The position numbers and the translations under genes were made by a program. The notes under the pieces are model-generated. The model did no database searches. It was not told the DNA's origin and was given only the letters and a program-made list of their open reading frames with translations. Shown piece after piece: positions 1 through 4,745 of a DNA stretch of 8,620 bases; position 1 is the first letter of the stretch, and each line of letters starts with the position of its first letter. Origin of the DNA: DYIB01 sp049320945 (lineage in GTDB: Bacteria; Pseudomonadota; Gammaproteobacteria; Burkholderiales; Rhodocyclaceae). The DNA is taken from NCBI GenBank assembly GCA_049320945.1, contig JBMOQT010000153.1, forward strand, positions 1 to 8,620, written 5' to 3'.

Positions 1-648
1 CTGTTCCACGAATGCGGCCACGGCCTGCACCACCTGCTGACCCAGGTGGACGAGCTGGCGGTATCGGGCATCCACGGCGTGGAGTGGGACGCGGTGGAAC
101 TGCCCAGCCAGTTCATGGAGAACTTCTGCTGGGAGTGGAGCGTGCTGTCGCAGATGACCGCCCACGTGGACACGGGCGAGCCGCTGCCCCGGGCGCTGTT
201 CGACAAGATGCTCGCCGCCAAGAATTTCCAGAGCGGCATGCAGATGCTGCGCCAGATCGAGTTCTCCCTGTTCGACCTGCGCCTGCACTACGACTTCGAC
301 CCCAACGGCCCCAGGAGCTTCATGGATCTGCTGCACGAGGTCAGGCGCGAAGTGGCGGTGATCCTGCCGCCCGAGTGGCAGCGCTTCCCCCACAGCTTCT
401 CCCACATCTTCGCCGGCGGCTATGCGGCGGGCTATTACAGCTACAAGTGGGCCGAGGTGCTGTCGGCCGACTGCTACGACCTGTTCGAGAAGAACGGCGT
501 GCTCGACCGGCCCACGGGTGAGCGCTTCTGGCGCGAGATCCTGGCCGTGGGCGGCAGCCGTCCGGCCCTGGAGTCGTTCCGCGCCTTCCGCGGCCGCGAC
601 CCGCAGGTGGAAGCCCTGCTGCGGCACAATGGTATGATTGCTGCGTAA
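1..648 (+). CDS. prlC: Oligopeptidase A (M3 zinc metallopeptidase), C-terminal part
   Basis: This is the last 215 residues of a cytoplasmic M3-family oligopeptidase, cut by the left edge; full-length members have about 680 residues. These enzymes clear short peptides, including released signal peptides. The fragment opens on the zinc motif HECGH at residues 3-7 (H3 and H7 ligands, E4 catalytic). The third ligand is probably E33 in VELPSQFMEN. The substrate-binding His/Tyr loop HSFSHIFAGGYAAGYYSY lies at 131-148. The frame is open from base 1 to a TAA at 646-648. The second motif residue is Cys where the E. coli enzyme has Phe (HEFGH). The DUF4124 gene starts 17 bases downstream on the same strand. 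The family call is firm. The paralogue Dcp is less likely, because the VSGI..GV.WDAVELPSQFMEN stretch is PrlC-like. Confidence 0.95.
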   Translation: MFHECGHGLHHLLTQVDELAVSGIHGVEWDAVELPSQFMENFCWEWSVLSQMTAHVDTGEPLPRALFDKMLAAKNFQSGMQMLRQIEFSLFDLRLHYDFDPNGPRSFMDLLHEVRREVAVILPPEWQRFPHSFSHIFAGGYAAGYYSYKWAEVLSADCYDLFEKNGVLDRPTGERFWREILAVGGSRPALESFRAFRGRDPQVEALLRHNGMIAA

Positions 649-653
649 CTCCC

Positions 654-660
654 AGGGAGG
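654..660 (+). promoter_or_regulatory. Ribosome binding site of the DUF4124 gene
   Basis: The purine run AGGGAGG ends 5 bases before the ATG at 666. It is the clearest Shine-Dalgarno sequence in the left gene series and fixes the start codon of the exported DUF4124 protein. It lies in the 17-base gap after prlC, which has no room for a separate promoter, so co-transcription with prlC is likely. Confidence 0.75.
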
Positions 661-665
661 CCCAC

Positions 666-1202
666 ATGAAGCTGCGCACGCCGGCGCTTGTCGTCCTGCT
701 CGCCCTCGCCACGGGGGCTGCCGCCCAGACCTTGTACCGCTGGGTGGACCGGGAGGGCAAGGTGCATTACTCGGACCAGCCGCCGCCGGCCGACGCCCGG
801 AAGGTACATCAGCCGCGCGTGGGCGGCAACGTGGTGCAGACCAGCACCCTGCCCTATGCCACCCGGAAGGCCGCGGAGCTCCATCCCGTGACGCTCTATA
901 CCTCCGCCGAATGCAAGTCCGAATGCGATATGGCGCGCGGCTTTCTCAAGCGCCGCGGCATCCCCTTCAGCGAGATGGTGCTGGCCACGCCGGAAGACCA
1001 CGAGAATTTCAAGAAGCTGTTCAAGGCGGACGGCGTGTTCCTGCCTTCCCTTGCGGTGGGCAGCCGCAGCAAGCAGGGCTATGAGGAGGGCGCCTGGAAC
1101 GGCCTGCTGGACGACGCCGGCTATCCGCGCAGCGTCCCTCCCGGTGCCGGTGCTCCCGCCGCCCCGCAGAAAGCGGCGGCACCCGACCAAGAAGCCCGAT
1201 GA
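666..1202 (+). CDS. Exported DUF4124 / glutaredoxin-like protein
   Basis: This is a 178-residue protein. Residues 1-20 form a signal peptide (MKLR, a hydrophobic Leu/Ala/Val core, then AAA before Q21), so it should be exported to the periplasm. Residues 22-40 carry a DUF4124 motif (LYRWVDREGKVHYSDQPP). Residues 74-152 look like a glutaredoxin/thioredoxin fold: a VTLYTS strand, Cys83 and Cys87, a helix, and a LPS segment with Pro127 where the family's cis-proline sits. The cysteines are spaced CxxxC (CKSEC), not the standard CxxC. The tail after residue 157 is Pro/Ala-rich. The ATG is supported by a good ribosome binding site. The TGA overlaps the xthA start (ATGA). Family knowledge gives no substrate; a periplasmic thiol role is inferred. 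The fold call is fairly sure, the function is unknown. Confidence 0.85.
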   Translation: MKLRTPALVVLLALATGAAAQTLYRWVDREGKVHYSDQPPPADARKVHQPRVGGNVVQTSTLPYATRKAAELHPVTLYTSAECKSECDMARGFLKRRGIPFSEMVLATPEDHENFKKLFKADGVFLPSLAVGSRSKQGYEEGAWNGLLDDAGYPRSVPPGAGAPAAPQKAAAPDQEAR

Positions 1203-1975
1203 GAATCGCCACCTGGAACATCAATTCCCTCAAGGTCCGGCTGCCGCAAGTACTCGACTGGATCAAGGCCCAGCAGCCGGACGTGCTGTGCCTGCAGGAA
1301 ATCAAGCTGGAGGACTGCAACTTCCCCGCCGCCGAGCTGGAGGCGGCGGGCTACCATTGTCTGTTCAGCGGCCAGAAGACTTACAACGGCGTGGCTTTCC
1401 TGTCCAAGCTTCCGGGCAGCGACGTGGTGCGGGGCATCCCCGAGTTTGCCGATGATCAGAAGCGCCTCATTGCCGCCAGCTTCGGCGGCGTGCGCATCTT
1501 CTGCGCCTACTTTCCCAACGGCCAGAGCGTGGGCTCCGACAAGTACGAATACAAGCTGCGCTGGATCGCCGCCCTCAGGGACTGGCTGGGGCGCGAGCTG
1601 CGGACCCATCCGCGCCTGGTGCTCGCCGGCGACTTCAACATCGCCCCGGAAGAGCGCGACGTGCACGACCCCCAGGCCTGGGAAGGGCAGGTGTTGTTCA
1701 GCGAGCCGGAACGCGCCGCCTTTCGCGAGCTGCAGGCGCTGGGGCTGAAGGACGCATTCCGCCTGTTCGAGCAGCCGGAGAAGGTGTTCACCTGGTGGGA
1801 TTACCGCATGATGGCCTTCCGCCGCAACATGGGCCTGCGCATCGACCACATCCTGCTGTCCGAGCCCCTGGTGCCGGCGTGCAAGGCCTGCTTCGTGGAC
1901 AAGGAGCCGCGCAAGGCGGAGCGGCCCTCGGACCACGCTCCCGTCATCGCCGACCTGGAGCTGCCGAAGGCGTGA
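1199..1975 (+). CDS. xthA: Exodeoxyribonuclease III
   Basis: This 258-residue Mg-dependent 3'-5' exonuclease and AP endonuclease acts in base excision repair: it cuts at abasic sites and trims blocked 3' ends. It belongs to the exonuclease-endonuclease-phosphatase superfamily, and the active-site residues are all visible: N7 (TWNINS), E34 (LQEIK), Y104, D145 and N147 (GDFNIAP), D216 (IDHILL), and the D245-H246 pair (SDHAPV). Length is normal (E. coli ExoIII has 268). The ATG at 1199 overlaps the preceding TGA, and no strong ribosome site precedes it, so translation probably depends on coupling to the DUF4124 gene. The 3' end overlaps the GTG of the regulator gene. No defect is seen. Confidence 0.96.
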   Translation: MRIATWNINSLKVRLPQVLDWIKAQQPDVLCLQEIKLEDCNFPAAELEAAGYHCLFSGQKTYNGVAFLSKLPGSDVVRGIPEFADDQKRLIAASFGGVRIFCAYFPNGQSVGSDKYEYKLRWIAALRDWLGRELRTHPRLVLAGDFNIAPEERDVHDPQAWEGQVLFSEPERAAFRELQALGLKDAFRLFEQPEKVFTWWDYRMMAFRRNMGLRIDHILLSEPLVPACKACFVDKEPRKAERPSDHAPVIADLELPKA

Positions 1976-2646
1976 CGCCGCCCACTGCCGAGCTGGCGAC
2001 CCTCTATCCTTTCCTCACCCGGCTGGCACCCGAGCTGCGCGCGCGCATCGAGCGCGAGATCCAGACGGTCGCGCTGCCGGCGGGAACCGTCCTGTTCGAC
2101 GAGCGCCAGCCCTGCCGCGGCTTCCCCTTCATCCTGAGCGGCGCCGTGCGCGTCGCCAAGCTGGCACCCAACGGCCGCGAACTGCCCCTCTACCGGGTCA
2201 CGCCAGGGGAGAGCTGCATCATCACCTCCAGCTGCCTGCTGGGCAATGCGCGCTACAACGCGCGCGGCACGGCCGAAGGCGAGACGGTGCTGGCGCTGCT
2301 GCCCGCGCCCCTGTTCTCGGAGCTGCTCGCGGCGCCGGCCTTCCGCGATTTCGTCTTCCGCCTGTTCGCCGAGCGCATGGCCGACCTCATGCAGCTGGTG
2401 GAGGAAGTGGCCTTCCGCAAGCTGGACCAGCGCCTGGCCGCCCTGCTCCTGGGCAAGGGCCGTACCGTCCATGCCACCCACCAGCAGCTCGCCGATGAGC
2501 TGGGCAGCGTGCGCGAGATGGTCAGCCGCCTGCTCAAGGGCTTCGCCGAACAAGGCCTGGTCGCCCTGGGCCGGGAACAGGTGGACATCCTCGATGCCGC
2601 CGGCCTGCGCCGCCTGGCCGAAGGCGACGGGCGCCGTGTAACCTAG
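1972..2646 (+). CDS. Crp/Fnr-family transcriptional regulator
   Basis: This is a 224-residue DNA-binding regulator. Residues about 25-115 form a cyclic-nucleotide-binding-like beta roll (LPAGTVLFDE, FILSGAVRVAKL, YRVTPGESC). A long dimer helix follows (about 122-160), then a winged helix-turn-helix at 169-207. The recognition helix reads SVREMVSRLLKG: R181 and E182 match the CRP Arg-Glu pair, and S185-R186 match the FNR Ser-Arg pair. The cAMP phosphate-binding cassette of CRP is not visible. There is no FNR-type N-terminal cysteine cluster, but C48, C82 and C88 lie in the sensor domain. The start is the GTG at 1972, which overlaps the xthA stop as GTGA, with GGAG 11 bases upstream. Upstream in-frame sequence is antiphase xthA coding. 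The stop TAG sits inside a 16-bp palindrome. Effector and targets are unknown. Confidence 0.9.
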   Translation: MTPPTAELATLYPFLTRLAPELRARIEREIQTVALPAGTVLFDERQPCRGFPFILSGAVRVAKLAPNGRELPLYRVTPGESCIITSSCLLGNARYNARGTAEGETVLALLPAPLFSELLAAPAFRDFVFRLFAERMADLMQLVEEVAFRKLDQRLAALLLGKGRTVHATHQQLADELGSVREMVSRLLKGFAEQGLVALGREQVDILDAAGLRRLAEGDGRRVT

Positions 2647-2652
2647 GTTACA
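2637..2652 (+). promoter_or_regulatory. Perfect 16-bp palindrome, candidate Crp/Fnr-type operator
   Basis: TGTAACCTAGGTTACA is its own exact reverse complement. It spans the last codons and TAG stop of the Crp/Fnr gene and lies about 60 bases before the DUF2892 gene. The layout TGTAA-N6-TTACA matches the CRP layout TGTGA-N6-TCACA with one base changed in each half. It also fits GTA-N8-TAC, the known NtcA consensus of the same superfamily. A perfect 16-mer is unlikely by chance at this spot, though part of it is constrained by codons. Binding by the neighbouring regulator is inferred, not shown. Confidence 0.6.
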
Positions 2653-2673
2653 GACGGGCGGGCGCCCCGGTGG

Positions 2674-2679
2674 TTGAAT
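2674..2679 (+). promoter_or_regulatory. Weak candidate -10 element for the DUF2892 gene
   Basis: TTGAAT matches four of six bases of TATAAT. If it is a -10 box, transcription would start near 2686, and the 16-bp palindrome would be centred at -41.5, the usual class II position for FNR/CRP activators. No good -35 is visible, as expected for an activator-dependent promoter. The element is weak and the argument is geometric only. Confidence 0.25.
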
Positions 2680-2697
2680 TGGTTCGCGCAATCTCAT

Positions 2698-2704
2698 AGA
2701 GGAG
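2698..2704 (+). promoter_or_regulatory. Ribosome binding site of the DUF2892 gene
   Basis: AGAGGAG lies 7 bases before the ATG at 2712. This is a strong Shine-Dalgarno sequence at good spacing. It fixes the start and suggests the small membrane protein is translated independently of the regulator. Confidence 0.75.
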
Positions 2705-2711
2705 CGAATCC

Positions 2712-2912
2712 ATGAAAGCGAACGTAGGGGGAATCGACCGGGTGCTGCGGGCCCTGGTCGGACTGGTGCTGATCGGCCTGACCCTGACCAATGTCATCGG
2801 CATATGGGGCTGGATAGGCGTGGTGCCGCTGGTGACGGCACTGGTGGGCTTCTGCCCCGCCTATACCCTGCTGGGACTGAATACCTGCCCGATGAAGAAG
2901 CAGGGCAACTAA
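2712..2912 (+). CDS. DUF2892 (YgaP-like) small inner-membrane protein
   Basis: This is a 66-residue protein of the DUF2892 / YgaP transmembrane-domain family. It begins with the family-like MKANVGGIDRVLRALVG. Two hydrophobic segments follow, about 11-30 and 33-55, likely forming a helical hairpin in the inner membrane. The conserved end FCPAYTLLGLNTCPMKK carries C48 and C59 and a positive tail. In E. coli YgaP this domain is fused to a rhodanese sulfurtransferase; here it stands alone. It has its own strong ribosome site and follows the Crp/Fnr gene and its palindrome, so it may be a target of that regulator. Its biochemical role is not known; a link to sulfur or persulfide handling is only suggested by YgaP. 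Its TAA overlaps the rsmA stop on the other strand. Confidence 0.88.
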   Translation: MKANVGGIDRVLRALVGLVLIGLTLTNVIGIWGWIGVVPLVTALVGFCPAYTLLGLNTCPMKKQGN

Positions 2913-3682
2913 GGGCGCGCGGCGCAGTAGTTGGCGATACGCACGTAGTCGTCCGGCGCCAGGCGCTCGCCGCGTTCGCCGGGGTCGATGTCCAGCTCGG
3001 CAAAGGCCCGATCTTCCAGGTATTTCGCCAGGGCGTTGCGCAGGGTCTTGCGCCGCTGGCCGAAGGCAGCGGCCACCACCGCCGCCAGCAGCTTTTCGTC
3101 CCGGGCGCCCAGCTCGGCCGCCGGGCGCGGCACCAGGCGCACGACGGCCGAGGTCACCTGGGGCGCCGGCCGGAAAGCGCCGGCCGGCACGTCAAACAAC
3201 TTCTCCAGCACGAAGCGGTATTGCAGCATCACCGACAGCCGGCCGTAAGCCGGCTCGCCGGCGTGGGCCACCATGCGGTCCACCACTTCCTTCTGCAGCA
3301 TCACCGTGATGTCGCGCAGCCTCCCGGCGCAAGCCGCCAGGTGGAACAGCAGGGGCGTGGAGATGTTGTAGGGCAGGTTGCCCACCACGCGCAGCTGCCC
3401 GCCCAGGGCGGAGAAGTCGAAGCGCAGGGCGTCGGCGCTGTGGATGGTGAGTTTCTCCGGGGGAAAACGCTCCTGCAGGCGGGCCACCAGGTCGCGGTCG
3501 ATCTCCACCACGTGGAGATGATCCAGGCGTTCCAGCAGCGGTTCGGTGAGGGCCGCCAGACCCGGTCCGATCTCCACCACGTTGTCATCGGGGCGCGGGT
3601 CTATGGCCGCGACGATGCGGGCGATGACGCGCTTGTCCACCAGGAAGTTCTGGCCAAAACGGCGCCGCGGGATGTGTTTCAT
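2909..3682 (-). CDS. rsmA: 16S rRNA (adenine1518-N6/adenine1519-N6)-dimethyltransferase
   Basis: This is a 257-residue SAM-dependent methyltransferase (KsgA/Dim1 family). It dimethylates two adjacent adenines in the 3' terminal helix of 16S rRNA, a late check on 30S assembly; loss of the activity gives kasugamycin resistance. Visible motifs: N-terminal RRRFGQNFLVD, SAM motif I EIGPG (37-41), acidic E60/D62 (VVEIDRD), D84 in HSADAL, catalytic NLPYNIS (102-108), and a C-terminal domain with FRPAPQVTSAVV and GQRRKTLRN. The ATG at 3682 gives the family start MKHIPRRRFGQNF. The frame stays open upstream to 3952, but that part overlaps pdxA and is not family-like. It is the last gene of the lptD-surA-pdxA-rsmA series. 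No apaG follows here, unlike in E. coli. Confidence 0.96.
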   Translation of the reverse strand: MKHIPRRRFGQNFLVDKRVIARIVAAIDPRPDDNVVEIGPGLAALTEPLLERLDHLHVVEIDRDLVARLQERFPPEKLTIHSADALRFDFSALGGQLRVVGNLPYNISTPLLFHLAACAGRLRDITVMLQKEVVDRMVAHAGEPAYGRLSVMLQYRFVLEKLFDVPAGAFRPAPQVTSAVVRLVPRPAAELGARDEKLLAAVVAAAFGQRRKTLRNALAKYLEDRAFAELDIDPGERGERLAPDDYVRIANYCAARP

Positions 3683-3706
3683 CTTTCCGGTGCCCTTTCC
3701 GGCGCC
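3683..3706 (-). repeat. Two tandem 12-bp units before rsmA
   Basis: On the plus strand CTTTCCGGTGCC (3683-3694) is followed directly by CTTTCCGGCGCC (3695-3706), with one mismatch. An exact third copy of the first unit lies at 3807-3818 inside the 3' end of pdxA. On the coding strand each unit holds GGAAAG. The inner copy abuts the rsmA ATG and the outer copy sits at a spacing more usable as a ribosome site. It may be a small local duplication; a regulatory role is not shown. Confidence 0.5.
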
Positions 3707-3740
3707 GTTTTGGCGCAGGCGCGCGGGCGCACCACACACT

Positions 3741-4739
3741 TCATGCCGCTGCGCCGGCCAGCTGCGCCGCCAGTTGGACAGCGGCGTACAGGCTACCGGG
3801 CTCGGCCTTTCCGGTGCCGGCCAACTCCAGGGCCGTGCCGTGATCCACGGAGGTGCGCACGATGGGCAGGCCCAGGGTGACATTGACCCCTGCGCCGAAG
3901 CTGGCGTACTTGAGCACCGGCAGCCCCTGGTCGTGGTACATGGCAAGCACACAGTCGGCGCCCCGGAGTCGATGGGGCGCGAACAGGGTGTCCGCCGGCA
4001 AGGGTCCCACCAGGTCCATGCCGGCGGCGCGCAGGCGCGCCAGCACCGGCTCCATCACCTCGATTTCCTCCCGCCCCAGGTAACCGCCCTCGCCCGCATG
4101 GGGATTGAGGCCGGCCACCAGGATGCGCGGCCTGGGGATACGGAAGCGCGTGCGCAGATCCTGCTCCAGGATGCGGATCACCGCCTCCAGCTCGGCCGCT
4201 GTGAGCGCCGCGGGCACGTCCTTCAAGGCCAGGTGGGTGGTGGCCAGGGCCACGCGCAGGCCGCCGCCCACCAGCATCATCACCACCCGCGCCGTGCCGG
4301 TCTTCTGCGCCAAATACTCCGTATGCCCGGTGAAGGGGATGCCGGCGTCGTTGATGACGCCCTTGTGCACCGGCGCCGTCACCATGGCGCCGAACTCGCC
4401 GCCCAGGCAGCCGGCGATGGCCCGGTCCAGTAAGGCCAGGACATAGGGTGCGTTGCCCGGCGCCAGCCGGCCGGCCTGGCACGGCTGGGCGAGGGGGACG
4501 TGCAGGACCTCGAGCGCGTCCCGGGGAGCCGGCAGGCCCGGCGCGTAGTCGGCGAAACGCACCGCGGCACCCAGCAGGCGGGCGCGCTGTTCCAGCAGGG
4601 GGCGGTCGCCCAGCAGCACCAGGCGCGCCGGGGCGCGCCAGGCGGCGAGCATGAGCGAGATGTCGGGCCCGATGCCCGCCGGTTCGCCGGTGGTGACGGC
4701 GATCACGGGCCCGTCGGCGCCTGCCCCCTCACTCCTCAC
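3741..4739 (-). CDS. pdxA: 4-hydroxythreonine-4-phosphate dehydrogenase
   Basis: This is a 332-residue cytoplasmic NAD-dependent dehydrogenase of pyridoxal 5'-phosphate synthesis (DXP-dependent route). It oxidises 4-phosphohydroxy-L-threonine, and the product joins with deoxyxylulose phosphate through PdxJ. Visible motifs: TTGEPAGIGPD near the N-terminus, TAPVHKGVINDAGIPFTGHTE (in part), and the metal-binding histidines H169 (ATTHLAL), H214 (LNPHAGEGG) and H269 (AMYHDQGLP). RTSVDHGTALELAGTGKA lies near the end. Length is normal (E. coli 329). The start is a GTG: either 4739, which lies four bases after the surA stop inside a 7-bp repeat, or the in-frame GTG at 4706, which would remove 11 non-conserved residues. 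A gap of 58 bases separates it from rsmA. Confidence 0.95.
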   Translation of the reverse strand: MRSEGAGADGPVIAVTTGEPAGIGPDISLMLAAWRAPARLVLLGDRPLLEQRARLLGAAVRFADYAPGLPAPRDALEVLHVPLAQPCQAGRLAPGNAPYVLALLDRAIAGCLGGEFGAMVTAPVHKGVINDAGIPFTGHTEYLAQKTGTARVVMMLVGGGLRVALATTHLALKDVPAALTAAELEAVIRILEQDLRTRFRIPRPRILVAGLNPHAGEGGYLGREEIEVMEPVLARLRAAGMDLVGPLPADTLFAPHRLRGADCVLAMYHDQGLPVLKYASFGAGVNVTLGLPIVRTSVDHGTALELAGTGKAEPGSLYAAVQLAAQLAGAAA

Positions 4740-4745
4740 TCCTCA
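4725..4745 (-). repeat. Three tandem 7-bp units at the surA/pdxA junction
   Basis: On the coding strand the units read TGAGGAG, TGAGGAG, TGAGGGG. The first unit begins with the surA stop codon, and the boundary between the first and second units makes the GTG start of pdxA. The unit also resembles a Shine-Dalgarno sequence. Because 7 is not a multiple of 3, adding or losing a unit would shift the pdxA start relative to its frame. Only three copies are present. Confidence 0.7.

Noticed and set aside
1795..1971. An upstream ATG at 1795 for the Crp/Fnr gene
   Set aside because: It would lie inside the conserved 3' part of xthA (containing the D216 and D245-H246 regions) and add about 59 residues that look like out-of-frame translation. 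The GTG at 1972 fits the family length.
2674..2700. TTGAAT as a -35 with CATAGA as -10 before the DUF2892 gene
   Set aside because: The spacer would be 15 bases, and transcription would begin after the ribosome site at 2698-2704, leaving the mRNA without it.
2804..3880. A 358-codon plus-strand open frame across rsmA
   Set aside because: It overlaps the DUF2892 gene, rsmA and pdxA, all with strong family motifs. The translation is compositionally odd and is explained as a shadow of the GC-rich genes.
3683..3952. An extended N-terminus for rsmA reaching back to 3952
   Set aside because: The extra 90 codons overlap the pdxA 3' end in another frame. The family starts right before RRRFGQNFL, which fits the ATG at 3682.
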